Below, one piece after another: positions 50,866 to 60,361 of a stretch of DNA of 64,000 nucleotides. The notes beneath the pieces were generated by a model that was not told where the DNA came from, ran no database searches, and saw only the letters and a program-made list of their open reading frames with translations. A program made the position numbers and the translations under genes. The stretch is from contig NZ_KE150413.1 in assembly GCF_000411255.1 (NCBI RefSeq), positions 1,650,580-1,714,579 of the forward strand, written 5' to 3'. This DNA is from Paenibacillus sp. HGH0039 (lineage in GTDB: Bacteria; Bacillota; Bacilli; Paenibacillales; NBRC-103111). Numbering within the stretch: position 1 is the stretch's first letter; each line of letters begins with the position of its first letter.

Positions 50866-51116
50866 AGGATCAGGGCATCGCGGCGTATTTCCGCGTACGC
50901 AACATCCAGCAGAGAATCCACGCCGGCTTTACCGAGTTCGTCCCAGAGCCGCGCTTTATCCCATCCGCAGGCTGCCAATCCCTCATGGTGTACACGGCCG
51001 CGCACAATAACGGGGATCCCGTCAGAATGGCCATGATATAGGTTTGCGAAGTCGACGGCCGCCGTGTTTTTGGACGCCTTCAGGCCCTTTCGGGAAAAGT
51101 CTGTGTTCCTTTTCAT
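50853..51116 (-). CDS. Stand-alone YetF/DUF421 C-terminal-like domain protein
   Basis: This 87-residue protein has PVIVRGRVHHEGLAACGWDK, LWDELGKAGVDSLLDVAYAEI and a final strand, resembling the cytoplasmic C-terminal domain of DUF421/YetF membrane proteins but without their helices. GGGAAG about ten bases before the ATG is a weak site. It could be a small soluble relative or the remnant of a larger gene; no membrane part is found upstream. Its last codons lie in the terminator. Confidence 0.55.
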   Translation of the reverse strand: MKRNTDFSRKGLKASKNTAAVDFANLYHGHSDGIPVIVRGRVHHEGLAACGWDKARLWDELGKAGVDSLLDVAYAEIRRDALILKSP

Positions 51117-51362
51117 TTATTCGGCTTCCCTTTCGTATAAGATGACCGCCCGGGTTTTCCGGGTACTTGCTTGAAGATCCGGAATGTTTGAATACCCCTC
51201 TGTCCTTCCGACGCAATTTCTGTTTATGTGCGGCACATAAGCATCCTTCTTTAATGTGAGACCCGTTTCGCTTTTGTTCCGCATGACATCCATAGGACAG
51301 ACTTATCCAGCCTTTCCCCGATTCGGCCCTGCTTATACCGTTTTCCGACCGGACTAGTCAAC
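51117..51362. other. Intergenic region before the rib promoter, nothing identified
   Basis: About 250 bases with no supported ORF, hairpin or repeat. It presumably carries the minus-strand promoter of the DUF421-like gene. Confidence 0.4.
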
Positions 51363-51390
51363 TTGACACTTGCAATTTGGAAATGACAAT
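51363..51390 (+). promoter_or_regulatory. SigA promoter of the rib operon
   Basis: A consensus TTGACA (51363-51368) is followed after 16 bases by GACAAT (51385-51390), about 40 bases before the FMN riboswitch. Confidence 0.65.
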
Positions 51391-51427
51391 GGTACTATTC
51401 AGTCAACAATCGAATAAGATTGAATCA

Positions 51428-51604
51428 ATCCTTCGGGGCGGGGTGAAAGTCCCTACCGGCGGTGTTGCCGCAGTACCGGTTATCCGGTCTGCTGCTCAGT
51501 CCGTGACCCGGCTTGTCTGTTTTTTACGCGTTCGAACGCAGGACATTCCGGCTGACTTGGTGAGAGTCCGAGACCGACAGTTAAAGTCTGGATGGGAGAA
51601 GGAG
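51428..51604 (+). ncRNA. FMN riboswitch (RFN element)
   Basis: The conserved FMN-aptamer blocks appear in order: ATCCTTCGGGGCGGGGTGAAAG, CCCTACCGGCGGT, CAGTCCGTGACCCG, TTGGTGAGAGTCC, GACCGACAGTTAAAGTC and GGATGGGAGAAGGA. The aptamer senses flavin mononucleotide and shuts off riboflavin synthesis. It lies about 500 bases before ribD with terminators in between. Confidence 0.97.
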
Positions 51605-51631
51605 AACGAAACGATTCAGTCTGCATACGCA

Positions 51632-51666
51632 GCTTTACCTGCATTCGCGCGGAAAGGGCTTTTTTA
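51632..51666 (+). terminator. Likely expression-platform terminator of the FMN riboswitch
   Basis: CTTTACC can pair with GGAAAG (one bulged A), directly followed by GGCTTTTTT, about 30 bases after the aptamer. It would form when FMN is bound. Confidence 0.6.
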
Positions 51667-52100
51667 GGTACATACGCGGCCTGGGTTGGCCGGCTTATTT
51701 GTGCTCTAAAGTTCATAAACAGCGGCGAGACCGGACGGCGGGCCATCGAGGCCTTAGCTTGTGCTATCTTTTCACTGCCGTTATTTCCAATCTCGTCCTT
51801 TCTGCAAGCAAGATGCGAAATGTGTGGTAGCAGCACGCTTCTTTGGCATACCTGCCGGAGAATCCCGTATCCGTTCCCTTATTAAGGGGATCGGAGGTAC
51901 TTTCCCGTACCCGCAGACTGGCTTCACGCGCGTTCTTGCTATTCCATAAAACCGCCCTTGTCCGAAACGGACAGGGGCTTTTTCAGGTTCAACATTTTGG
52001 CCGATGCTGGAGAGACTAAACCCAGAACGAACCAAGCCGGAAAGCTGCCGAGGCAGAAAAGAGGGAAGAGCCAATTCCCTTCCCGGAAAGGAGACCGCTC
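51667..52100 (+). other. Long leader between riboswitch and ribD, with a second terminator
   Basis: This 430-base stretch has no supported ORF. At 51953-51983 GCCCTTGTCCG and CGGACAGGGGC form a strong hairpin followed by TTTTT, a second and better terminator than the one next to the aptamer. What the 290 bases between the two hairpins do is not clear. Confidence 0.65.
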
Positions 52101-53240
52101 ATGCTTCAACCTTTGCAGGACGAAAGTTACATGCGCCTGGCGCTGCAAATGGCCCAGGCGGCGCTCGGACAGACGGGCATCAATCCCGTCGTCGGCTGCG
52201 TCGTCGTCAAAGACGGCCGCATCGTCGGCATGGGCGCCCATCTGAAGCGGGGAGAGGGCCACGCGGAAGTGCACGCGCTGAAGATGGCCGGCCGCGAAGC
52301 GGAAGGTGCCACGGCTTACGTCACGCTGGAGCCGTGCAGCCATTACGGCAAGACGCCGCCATGCAGCGACCGGCTCATCGAGAGCGGCATCCGCCGGGTC
52401 GTCGTCGCGGCCGTAGACCCGAACCCGCTCGTGGCGGGATCGGGGATCGCGAGACTGCGGAGCCGGGGCATCGACGTGGAGGCCGGTCTGCTCGCGGACG
52501 AGGCGAACGCCTTGAACGAGGCGTTTGGCAAGTTCATCGTGACACGCCTGCCCTTCGTCACGATGAAATCCGCGAGCACGCTCGACGGCAAGATCGCCGC
52601 CAAAACCGGCGACAGCAAGTGGATCACCGGCGCGCCCGCCCGCGAGCTCGTCCACGCGATGCGGCACCGTCACGCCGCGATCATGGTCGGCATCGGCACG
52701 GTGCTTGCCGATGATCCCGAGCTGACCACCCGGCTGTCCGTGCCGGCGCTCCATCCGCTGCGAATCGTCGTCGATTCGCAGCTCCGGACGCCGTTGTCCG
52801 CGCGGGTGCTGCGGCAGCAGGATGAGCGGCCGACGCTCATCCTGACAACCGCCGACGCCGATCCCGCCAAGCGCGAAGCGCTTGAAGCCCTCGGCGCCGA
52901 AGTGTTGGCGTGCGGCAGCGGCCCGCACGTCGATCTTCCGCTCGCGATGCGGCTGCTGGGCGAGCGGGAGGTGCCCTCTGTCCTCCTGGAAGGCGGAGGA
53001 CGGCTCAGCGGGGCGATGCTGGAGAACCGCCTGGTGGACAAGGCGGTGCTGTTTTTCGCCCCGAAATGGATCGGCGGCGGGCCGGAGGCGCCAGACAACG
53101 CGGCGTTCGCCGGATTCGGCCGCATGAGCGAGGCGATCCGGCTGGCGCGGATGACCGTCGAGACCGTCGGCGAAGACGTCTGTCTCACGGGTTACCCGCA
53201 GTACGCCGAGAAGGAGGGTTCATCATGTTTACCGGATTAA
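52101..53240 (+). CDS. ribD: Riboflavin-specific deaminase/reductase RibD
   Basis: This 379-residue bifunctional enzyme carries out the second and third steps from GTP to riboflavin. The deaminase domain (1-145) has the zinc motifs GHAEVHAL and PCSHYGKTPPC; the reductase domain has KSASTLDGKIAAKTGDSKWI and VLLEGGGRLSGAML. AAAGGAG lies eight bases before the ATG. Its end overlaps the ribE start by 16 bases. The deaminase-reductase DNA is very GC-rich. Confidence 0.95.
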   Translation: MLQPLQDESYMRLALQMAQAALGQTGINPVVGCVVVKDGRIVGMGAHLKRGEGHAEVHALKMAGREAEGATAYVTLEPCSHYGKTPPCSDRLIESGIRRVVVAAVDPNPLVAGSGIARLRSRGIDVEAGLLADEANALNEAFGKFIVTRLPFVTMKSASTLDGKIAAKTGDSKWITGAPARELVHAMRHRHAAIMVGIGTVLADDPELTTRLSVPALHPLRIVVDSQLRTPLSARVLRQQDERPTLILTTADADPAKREALEALGAEVLACGSGPHVDLPLAMRLLGEREVPSVLLEGGGRLSGAMLENRLVDKAVLFFAPKWIGGGPEAPDNAAFAGFGRMSEAIRLARMTVETVGEDVCLTGYPQYAEKEGSSCLPD

Positions 53241-53893
53241 TCGAAGAAATCGGCGTTATGCGCCGCATACACAAGCAGGGCCAGGCGATGGTCCTGACCC
53301 TCGGCGCACGCCTGGTGCTGGACGATGTAAAGCTCGGCGACAGTATAGCCGTCAACGGCGTCTGTCTGACCGTCGTCGCTTATGACAAGGAGACCTTTTC
53401 CGTCGATGTCATGCCGGAGACGTACCGCAAAACGAACCTGGCCTCGCTTCAGACGGGAGCACGCGTCAACCTGGAACGGGCCATGCCGGCGAACGGCCGT
53501 TTTGGCGGCCATCTCGTGCAGGGCCACGTGGACGGCACCGCCCGGATCCGGGCGAGAACGCCGGAGGAGAATGCGGTCGTCTACCGGCTGGAGCCGGACG
53601 ACGATGCTGTCCTCCGCTACATGATTGCGGGCGGCTCCATCACGATCGACGGGATCTCGCTTACGCTTATAGACGTGACCGACAGCACGTTTGCCGTTTC
53701 GATCATTCCGCATACCCTGGCCCAAACGATTCTGCAGGACAAACAGCCCGGGGACAGCGTGAACATCGAATGCGACGTGCTTGGGAAATATATTGAAAAG
53801 CTGCTCCGCACGGGTCCGGGCGGGAAGACACATTCCCGCGGCGGACAGGGCGGGCTGACCGAGAAGTTTTTGGCGGAGAACGGATTTTTCTGA
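53225..53893 (+). CDS. ribE: Riboflavin synthase alpha chain
   Basis: This 222-residue enzyme dismutates two lumazines into riboflavin. It has the two repeated lumazine-binding barrels, starting MFTGLIEEIG, with VNGVCLTV in the first and IDGISLTLI in the second, and GHLVQGHVDG between. GAAGGAGG lies about eight bases before the ATG, inside ribD. The C-terminal 25 residues (THSRGGQGGLTEKFL) are typical. Confidence 0.95.
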   Translation: MFTGLIEEIGVMRRIHKQGQAMVLTLGARLVLDDVKLGDSIAVNGVCLTVVAYDKETFSVDVMPETYRKTNLASLQTGARVNLERAMPANGRFGGHLVQGHVDGTARIRARTPEENAVVYRLEPDDDAVLRYMIAGGSITIDGISLTLIDVTDSTFAVSIIPHTLAQTILQDKQPGDSVNIECDVLGKYIEKLLRTGPGGKTHSRGGQGGLTEKFLAENGFF

Positions 53894-53932
53894 CGGTAAG
53901 CCGAACGGTATTTTTTTGAAGGAGGGAACAAA

Positions 53933-55156
53933 ATGACGGAGAGAGAAACCTATTCGTTTCATTCGATCGAAGAAGCGGTCAGCGACCTGGCCGCAGGGAA
54001 GGTCATTATCGTCGTGGACGACGAGGACCGCGAGAACGAAGGCGATTTCATCGCTCTGGCGGATAAAACGACGCCCGAGGTTATCAATTTCATGATCAAG
54101 GAAGGCCGCGGACTCGTCTGCGCACCGATCACGGAAGAACGGGCGCAGGAACTGGACCTGCCTCCCATGGTATCCCGCAATACGGATTATCACGGGACGG
54201 CTTTCACGGTGTCCGTCGATCATGCGGAAACGACGACAGGGATATCGGCCCACGAGCGCTCCCGGACGATCCGGGCCCTCATTGATCCGGAAGCGAAGCC
54301 GCTTCATTTCCGCAGGCCGGGGCACATATTTCCCCTGATTGCGAAAAAAGGCGGAGTCCTGCGCCGCGCGGGTCATACGGAAGCGGCCGTCGACCTGGCC
54401 CGCATGAGCGGCTCGTATCCCGCGGCGGTTATTTGCGAGGTGATCAAGGAAGACGGAACGATGGCCAGGGTCCCCGATCTGATGGAGGTTGCCCGCATTC
54501 ACGGGCTGAAGATCATTACGATCAAAGACCTCATCCATTACCGGAGTGAAAAGGAAAACCTGGTCAAACGCGAAGTGGAGGCGAAGCTGCCGACGGATTT
54601 CGGCACGTTCCAGGCCATCGCGTATACAAACCAGCTGGATCAGAAGGAGCATGTCGCGCTTGTCAAAGGGAATATCGACGGCTCGGTCCCGACGCTGGTG
54701 CGGGTGCATTCCGAGTGTCTGACGGGAGATGTGTTCCACTCCCACCGCTGCGACTGCGGTCCCCAGCTCGCTGCCGCTCTGCAGCAGATAAACGATGAAG
54801 GAGCGGGCGTGCTGCTCTATATGCGCCAGGAAGGGCGCGGCATCGGACTGATCAACAAGCTTAAGGCCTACGTGCTGCAGGAAGAAGGCCTCGATACGGT
54901 CGAAGCGAACGTCAAGCTGGGATTCGCTCCCGATCTGCGCGACTACGGAGTAGGGGCCCAGATTCTGAAAGATCTCGGAATCCGGCAGATTCGCCTGCTT
55001 ACGAACAATCCTCGCAAGATCAAGGGTTTGGAAGGCTATGGACTGGAGGTCGTCGAAAGAGTCGCGATCCAGATGCCGCATAATGAAGATAATGCCAGAT
55101 ATCTGCATACCAAGCAGGAAAAGCTCGGTCATTTGCTCCAATTTGATCCAAACTGA
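53933..55156 (+). CDS. ribBA: Bifunctional RibBA (DHBP synthase / GTP cyclohydrolase II)
   Basis: This 407-residue enzyme supplies both precursors of the pathway. Residues 1-205 are DHBP synthase ([26 protein letters not shown]). Residues 206-407 are GTP cyclohydrolase II with the zinc site in [17 protein letters not shown] and [21 protein letters not shown] lies about seven bases before the ATG. ribH follows after 66 bases. Confidence 0.96.
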   Translation: MTERETYSFHSIEEAVSDLAAGKVIIVVDDEDRENEGDFIALADKTTPEVINFMIKEGRGLVCAPITEERAQELDLPPMVSRNTDYHGTAFTVSVDHAETTTGISAHERSRTIRALIDPEAKPLHFRRPGHIFPLIAKKGGVLRRAGHTEAAVDLARMSGSYPAAVICEVIKEDGTMARVPDLMEVARIHGLKIITIKDLIHYRSEKENLVKREVEAKLPTDFGTFQAIAYTNQLDQKEHVALVKGNIDGSVPTLVRVHSECLTGDVFHSHRCDCGPQLAAALQQINDEGAGVLLYMRQEGRGIGLINKLKAYVLQEEGLDTVEANVKLGFAPDLRDYGVGAQILKDLGIRQIRLLTNNPRKIKGLEGYGLEVVERVAIQMPHNEDNARYLHTKQEKLGHLLQFDPN

Positions 55157-55222
55157 TGGTTTTTTCTAAAAATCTCTTTTTATCTGCGTCATCAATTTGT
55201 ATACTAGAAGGAGTCGGTTATT

Positions 55223-55693
55223 GTGGTAAAAAATTATGAAGGTCATCTGATTTCCCAAGGACAGAGATACGGCATCGTTGTGGGCCGTTTCAATGAATTT
55301 ATTACGTCCAAGCTGCTGGGCGGAGCGCTCGACGCGCTAAAGCGCCACGGAGTGGAAGATACCGAAGTCGAAGTCGCCTGGGTACCGGGCGCATTCGAAA
55401 TTCCTCTGATTGCACAAAAACTGGCGGAAACCGGCAAATATGACGCCGTCATTACGCTGGGTACCGTTATTCGCGGCTCCACGCCTCACTTTGATTATGT
55501 TTGCAACGAAGTGGCCAAAGGCGTTTCCGCCATTTCATTAAAAACGGGTGTTCCGGTTATTTTCGGAGTCCTGACGACCGACTCCATCGAACAGGCGGTT
55601 GAACGGGCCGGCACGAAAGCGGGCAACAAAGGCTGGGATGCCGCCGTTACCGCGATAGAAATGGCTAATCTTACGAAGCAGCTGCAGGGCTGA
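55223..55693 (+). CDS. ribH: 6,7-dimethyl-8-ribityllumazine synthase
   Basis: This 156-residue enzyme forms the icosahedral capsid that makes the lumazine. It has [36 protein letters not shown] with the catalytic His, and [12 protein letters not shown]. It starts at GTG with AAGGAG about eight bases upstream. It ends the rib operon; a CCCCG/CGGGG terminator follows. Confidence 0.96.
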   Translation: MVKNYEGHLISQGQRYGIVVGRFNEFITSKLLGGALDALKRHGVEDTEVEVAWVPGAFEIPLIAQKLAETGKYDAVITLGTVIRGSTPHFDYVCNEVAKGVSAISLKTGVPVIFGVLTTDSIEQAVERAGTKAGNKGWDAAVTAIEMANLTKQLQG

Positions 55694-55745
55694 CCGCGGT
55701 TTTTGAACTCGCGCCTCCCTACAGCGCTTGGCAAGCGATTCGGAG

Positions 55746-55776
55746 CCCCGGCCACTTAGGACGGGGATCTTTTTTT
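55746..55776 (+). terminator. Terminator of the rib operon
   Basis: CCCCG (55746-55750) pairs with CGGGG (55762-55766), followed by ATCTTTTTTT. It is only 15 bases before scpA, so scpA must be read from its own promoter or by readthrough. Confidence 0.7.
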
Positions 55777-55790
55777 GGGAGAGCAGATTC

Positions 55791-56573
55791 ATGAAAATGC
55801 TGTATAAACTTGAAGCGTTCGAAGGGCCGCTCGACCTGCTGCTTCACTTGATCGATAAGTCCGAGGTCGATATCTACAATATCCCGATCAAGGACATTAC
55901 GGAGCAGTACATGGAATATGTCCAGGCTATGCACGAGCTGGAGCTGGAAGTGACGAGCGAATTTCTGGTCATGGCCGCCACACTGCTGGCGATCAAGAGC
56001 AAAATGCTGCTGCCGAAACCTCCGGTACTCGATCTGGACTTCGATTATTACGAAGAGGACGACTTCGATCCGCGGGCCGAACTCGTGCAGAAGCTGATCG
56101 AATACCGCAAGTACAAAGCGGTTGCCGATCTGCTGCGCGACAAGGAAGTGGAGCGGAGTCTTGTGTTTACGCGCGAGCCCGAGGACTTGACGCCCTACGT
56201 TCCCCAGGTGCAGGAGAATCCCGTTAAAGGGCTGGACGTCAATGACCTGATGCTGGCCTTCCAGCGGACGCTTCGGAAGATGGTGCACCGCAACCAGGTC
56301 ACCAAAATCCGGCGGGACGAAATATCCGTGAAGGACCGGATTGTGGATCTGGTGGAGCTTCTGCGCAATAAAGGCGGGCGGCTCCTGTTCTCGAAGCTTT
56401 TTGAAAAGGAATGCAGCCGCGAGGAAATCGTGGTCACGTTTTTGGCATTATTGGAACTGATGAAGATGAAAAAGATTCAATGCTTTCAGCACCGGCTGTT
56501 TGAAGACATCGTCATTCAGGCCAAAGAGGGAGAGATGACGGATGGACTTTCAACAGATGAAATCGATTATTGA
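55791..56573 (+). CDS. scpA: Segregation and condensation protein A
   Basis: This 260-residue kleisin links the SMC head domains. It has the N-terminal YKLEAFEGPLDLLLHLIDK, the helix EVTSEFLVMAATLLAIKSKMLLP, an acidic loop (DFDYYEEDDFD), and the C-terminal winged helix (REEIVVTFLALLELMKMKKI). GGGAGAG lies seven bases before the ATG. scpB overlaps its end by 32 bases. Confidence 0.95.
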   Translation: MKMLYKLEAFEGPLDLLLHLIDKSEVDIYNIPIKDITEQYMEYVQAMHELELEVTSEFLVMAATLLAIKSKMLLPKPPVLDLDFDYYEEDDFDPRAELVQKLIEYRKYKAVADLLRDKEVERSLVFTREPEDLTPYVPQVQENPVKGLDVNDLMLAFQRTLRKMVHRNQVTKIRRDEISVKDRIVDLVELLRNKGGRLLFSKLFEKECSREEIVVTFLALLELMKMKKIQCFQHRLFEDIVIQAKEGEMTDGLSTDEIDY

Positions 56574-57372
56574 AGGGCTGCTTTTCGTGGCGGGAGACGA
56601 GGGCCTGGACAAGAAACAGCTCGCCGATATTCTGGAGACGGACGCGCACATCGTCACCGAGCTGGTCGAAGAGCTTCAGGAAGACCTGCGCAGCGGAGGC
56701 AGGGGGATCCAGATCACGAGGGTTGCCGGTGCCTATCAGATGACGACGGTTCCGGAGCATGCGCCTTATTTCGAACGGCTGGCCTATTCTCCTTCCCGTT
56801 CCTCTTTGTCGCAGGCCGCGCTTGAAACGTTGTCCATCATCGCTTACAAACAGCCGATCACACGGGTGGAGATCGAGGAAATCCGCGGGGTCAAATCCGA
56901 ACGGGCCCTTCATACGCTTATGGCGAAGGAGCTCATTGTGGAAACGGGGCGCGCGGAAGCGATCGGACGGCCGATTTTATACGGGACGTCGAAGCCTTTC
57001 CTGGAATACTTCGGCCTCAGTTCGATCGACGATCTGCCGGAGTCGCCGGCTTTTGTCGGCGATTTCGATCTGGAGGAAGAGACGAAGCTTCTTTTTGACA
57101 AATTGAACGGGGACGAAACCGACCAGCTGACTTTCGAAGATTTGGGACGGGATCTGCTGGACGGGCTGGATGCCAAAAACGCCGGTTTGTCCGTGGACAA
57201 CGGGGAGGACTTGACGCTCTTGGAAAATGACGGTGAGAAGCCCGCCTCTATTCCGGAACGGTACGAATTTACGTCATCGTCACCGAACGATTGGGCATTT
57301 CCAGAAGTGCCTGAACTGCCGGAACTGCCTGAAGGGCTTGCCAAAGATCCGGACGTACCTGACAAAGAATAA
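56542..57372 (+). CDS. scpB: Segregation and condensation protein B
   Basis: This 276-residue partner of ScpA has two winged helices (IIEGLLFVAGDEGLDKKQLADIL; LSQAALETLSIIAYKQPITR, EEIRGVKSERALHTLM). The family is usually about 190-200 residues; here an acidic, Pro-rich tail of about 80 residues (including EVPELPELPEGLAKD) follows the conserved part. The tail is probably disordered. It overlaps scpA, so expression is coupled, and a strong terminator follows. Confidence 0.93.
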   Translation: MDFQQMKSIIEGLLFVAGDEGLDKKQLADILETDAHIVTELVEELQEDLRSGGRGIQITRVAGAYQMTTVPEHAPYFERLAYSPSRSSLSQAALETLSIIAYKQPITRVEIEEIRGVKSERALHTLMAKELIVETGRAEAIGRPILYGTSKPFLEYFGLSSIDDLPESPAFVGDFDLEEETKLLFDKLNGDETDQLTFEDLGRDLLDGLDAKNAGLSVDNGEDLTLLENDGEKPASIPERYEFTSSSPNDWAFPEVPELPELPEGLAKDPDVPDKE

Positions 57373-57375
57373 GCA

Positions 57376-57423
57376 AAAAGAGAAGCGTCTTGGCTTGCGG
57401 TATGCAAGCGGGGCGCTTTTTTT
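57376..57423 (+). terminator. Terminator of scpAB
   Basis: GAAGCG...GCTTGC pairs with GCAAGC...CGCTTTTTTT. Confidence 0.88.
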
Positions 57424-57518
57424 GGGTCGGGACCGAAGCCCGGGTCTCACAAAATGTTTGAATGATCTGGATGGAGCGGGTGATACTAGGAAGGTCGGTT
57501 TGCGGGAGGAGGGTACCT

Positions 57519-58253
57519 GTGTTAATCGGGGGAATCATAATCGCCATTGTGCTTGTTTTGGTCCTGGCGGCCGTCTTGGCCATGCTCAGCTCCGTTCAAT
57601 TTACGTTTTACTGGAACCGGGTCGGGGAAAATGACGAAATGTACGTTCAGGTCCGCGCGCTGCACGGCTGGATTAAATACCGGTTTAATGTGCCGGCCAT
57701 TCAGTTCAACAATCTGGTTGACGGACTGACGCTGAAAATCAACCAAGCCGATCAAAATAAGATGGATATCACTAAAAAAAGCAAAAGCAAAATCGATAAA
57801 GAATATATTCAGGCTTTTTACCGCGAAGGAAAAGACTTGCTGCGGCACACGCAAGGGCTAAACGCCTGGTTTAAACGGACCATGAGCGCCTTTCGCTGCA
57901 CGGAGCTGAAATGGAGCACGGGAATCGGGGCCGGCGACGCGGTACAGACCGCTATTCTGTCCGGAACCGTATGGACTTTGAAATCGGCGGCTGTCGGGCT
58001 GCTGACGAAATATGTGCCGCTGTCCACCGTTCCGAAACTGGCTGTAAATCCGCAGTATAACCGCACCGCTTTTCAAATCGAGTTTGTGTGTGTCATTCAG
58101 GCTAAAGCGGCGGCAATCGGTCTTTCCGGATGCAGACTGATCTACAGGATTATCAGAACGCCCGGAGGATTGCGCGCCTGGTTCCGGCTCCTGCGTCAAG
58201 TCATTCCCGGAGACAGAACGCGCGCCAAAAGGCCGGAGCCGGCCGCGACGTAA
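57519..58253 (+). CDS. DUF2953 (YtfI-like) membrane-associated protein
   Basis: This 244-residue protein has an N-terminal helix (IIIAIVLVLVLAAVLAMLSS) and a DUF2953 domain with WIKYRFNVPAIQF, TELKWSTGIGAGDA and FQIEFVCVIQAKAAAI. In B. subtilis ytfI is next to ytfJ (gerW), and the same pairing is seen here. Its role is unknown. The GTG start has GGAGGAGGG about six bases upstream; a longer frame has none. Confidence 0.85.
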   Translation: MLIGGIIIAIVLVLVLAAVLAMLSSVQFTFYWNRVGENDEMYVQVRALHGWIKYRFNVPAIQFNNLVDGLTLKINQADQNKMDITKKSKSKIDKEYIQAFYREGKDLLRHTQGLNAWFKRTMSAFRCTELKWSTGIGAGDAVQTAILSGTVWTLKSAAVGLLTKYVPLSTVPKLAVNPQYNRTAFQIEFVCVIQAKAAAIGLSGCRLIYRIIRTPGGLRAWFRLLRQVIPGDRTRAKRPEPAAT

Positions 58254-58378
58254 AACCGGCACGGGCTTAGGGCGGTTTACATACGAAGATCATTCCCGGG
58301 GCAACCTATCGGATGCAGACCTAACACTCCTTCAAGCATGGAACTTCCGCTTTGAAGGAACCAAAGGAGGAGACTTCA

Positions 58379-58855
58379 TTGACCGATCATCCGATTCAAG
58401 GGCTGATGAAAACAGCCATGGAAAACATCAAGCAAATGGTGGATGTGAACACCATTGTCGGCGATCCGGTAGAAACACCGGACGGCAGCGTCATTATGCC
58501 GATCAGTAAAGTCGGGTTCGGTTTCGCGGCAGGCGGCAGCGAATTCACGACGGAAACTCTTCCGGACGTGGGGAGCCGGGGCGGGCTTGAGAAAGCGGCC
58601 GTGGAAATGCCGTTCGGCGGCGGAAGCGGCGGCGGTGTCTCCATTACCCCGATCGCGTTTCTTGTCGTAGGCAAGCATGGCGTCAAGATTGTGCCGCTCG
58701 ACAATCAGACTCATCTGATTGAGCGTCTGATCGACTCCGCTCCGCAAATCGTGGACCGTGTGCAGTCCATGATCAAGCAGGGCGGAAGCGCTTCGGGTCT
58801 TGGCGGTGCGGGTACTTCGAACATTAATATCGAAGCGGACACCATCAAAATGTAA
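58379..58855 (+). CDS. gerW: GerW-family sporulation protein (YtfJ)
   Basis: This 158-residue protein has PIQGLMKTAMENIKQMVDVN, VGDPVETPDGSVIMPISKV, a Gly-rich segment (PFGGGSGGGVSITPIAFLVV) and ANI-type beta strands, the GerW/YtfJ pattern. In B. subtilis GerW is needed for proper germination with L-alanine. The TTG start has AAAGGAGGAG about seven bases upstream. It follows the DUF2953 gene by 125 bases and ends at a terminator. Confidence 0.9.
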   Translation: MTDHPIQGLMKTAMENIKQMVDVNTIVGDPVETPDGSVIMPISKVGFGFAAGGSEFTTETLPDVGSRGGLEKAAVEMPFGGGSGGGVSITPIAFLVVGKHGVKIVPLDNQTHLIERLIDSAPQIVDRVQSMIKQGGSASGLGGAGTSNINIEADTIKM

Positions 58856-58874
58856 CTTCTTCTCCCCCCATGCG

Positions 58875-58915
58875 AAAAGCCCGGAATCGGATCAACCCGA
58901 TTTCGGGCTTTTTTA
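58875..58915. terminator. Bidirectional terminator after gerW
   Basis: AAAAGCCCG and CGGGCTTTTTT, with AATCGG/CCGATT inside, separate gerW from the convergent transporter gene. Confidence 0.9.
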
Positions 58916-58945
58916 CCGTCTTGGCAGGGTAACGGATTTCCGTGG

Positions 58946-60253
58946 TCAGGGCAGAAAAATCATGTAGCGGAAATAGAGATACAGCTGCGAAATAAGAAGC
59001 GAAACGAGGGTAATGGGCGCTCCGATTTTAAGAAACTCCAAATAGCTGAATCCTTTGCCTTCTTTAGCGGCAATGCCGGCTACAATGACATTGGCGGAAG
59101 CGCCGATCAGAGTCCCGTTGCCTCCAAGGCACGCTCCAAGGGCCAGAGACCACCAGAGCGTGTTGATCTCCATGGAATCGGCAGGAAGCTGCATGTTCAC
59201 GGCCATATCTTTAATAAGAGGGATCATGGTAGCGACGAAGGGGATGTTGTCGATGGTGGCTGATGCTATCCCCGATCCCCATAAAATAAGCGGAGCGGCG
59301 AGCCTCACGTCTCCTCCCGTAACGTTCAGCACCTGCAGAGCCAGACTTTTAATGATGCCGACTTCCTGCAAGGCTCCGACCAAGGCGAACAAACCGGCGA
59401 AGAAGAAAATGGTGACCCATTCGACGGAATCGAACGCCTCTTCAACTTCTTGTTCTTTTAATCCGAAAAGCATTAAAAGCACGGCGCCCGTGATGGCTAC
59501 GACAGCCGCTTCCACATGAATGACGGAATGAAGCACGAATCCGATAATGGTCAGCCCGAGAATTATCAGCGATTTTTTCATGAGGACGGGATCTTGTATA
59601 TAGGCTTTTTCGTCCAGCTTCATCAGTTTTTCTTTGTGTTCGGGGCTGGTTTTAAGCTGCTTTCTATAGATGACGCGCAGCATCGCCAGCGTTGCGATGA
59701 GGATGAGAACGGTCACCGGCGCGAGATTGCTCAGAAAAGCGTTAAACGTGAGATGGGGATTAGCCGACCCGATCATAATATTGGGCGGATCTCCGATCAG
59801 AGTAGCGGTCCCTCCGATATTGGAAGCGATGATTTCGGAAATGAGAAAAGGCACCGGGTTAATGTTCAGCATCCGGGTGATCGACAAGGTGACCGGTACG
59901 ACCAGAAGCACGGTCGTCACGTTATCGAGCATGGCCGAACCGGCTGCGGTCAGAAGGGATAGGAAGATGAGAATGCGCATCGGGTCTCCCTTGGCCATTT
60001 TTGCCGCGCGTACGGCTACGTATTGGAACACGCCGGTCTTGTTGGTGATGCCGACAAGAATCATCATGCCCACCAATAGAGCGATGGTTCCCCATTCGAT
60101 ATATTCGGTGTACACCTTGTGGACGTCCACAATACCGCAGATGACCATAATGGCGGCCCCGAGTAGGGCGACGACGGCGCGGTTTTTCTTCTCCGATATA
60201 ATGACGGCATACGTCGCCAGAAAAACGATAAGTGCGATCCAGACTTGAGTCAT
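58946..60253 (-). CDS. ArsB/NhaD-family ion transporter
   Basis: This 435-residue protein has about eleven to twelve membrane helices and the family repeats: SAMLDNVTTVLLVVPVTL, SNIGGTATLIGDPPNIMIG, and in the second half SATIDNIPFVATMIPLI and GGNGTLIGASANVIV. These repeated DN-T and GxxTLIGxxxN motifs are typical of the ion-transporter superfamily that includes ArsB and NhaD; the ion here (sodium/proton, arsenite or an anion) cannot be told. AAGGAGAG lies about nine bases before the ATG. An upstream promoter and terminator suggest attenuation. Confidence 0.88.
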   Translation of the reverse strand: MTQVWIALIVFLATYAVIISEKKNRAVVALLGAAIMVICGIVDVHKVYTEYIEWGTIALLVGMMILVGITNKTGVFQYVAVRAAKMAKGDPMRILIFLSLLTAAGSAMLDNVTTVLLVVPVTLSITRMLNINPVPFLISEIIASNIGGTATLIGDPPNIMIGSANPHLTFNAFLSNLAPVTVLILIATLAMLRVIYRKQLKTSPEHKEKLMKLDEKAYIQDPVLMKKSLIILGLTIIGFVLHSVIHVEAAVVAITGAVLLMLFGLKEQEVEEAFDSVEWVTIFFFAGLFALVGALQEVGIIKSLALQVLNVTGGDVRLAAPLILWGSGIASATIDNIPFVATMIPLIKDMAVNMQLPADSMEINTLWWSLALGACLGGNGTLIGASANVIVAGIAAKEGKGFSYLEFLKIGAPITLVSLLISQLYLYFRYMIFLP

Positions 60254-60361
60254 AGGGTGATCTCTCCTTCTTGTTAGCGGTTTACAAGCGATCCCGCATC
60301 CGTATTCGGGCGGATTTAGACTGCTGCGCGGGTGTCCGGCGGAACGGATGCGGAGGAAAAA

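Noticed and set aside
51592-51949. Small plus-strand frames (97 and 62 codons) in the rib leader
   Set aside because: No ribosome sites, no recognisable protein and they overlap the riboswitch and terminator hairpins.
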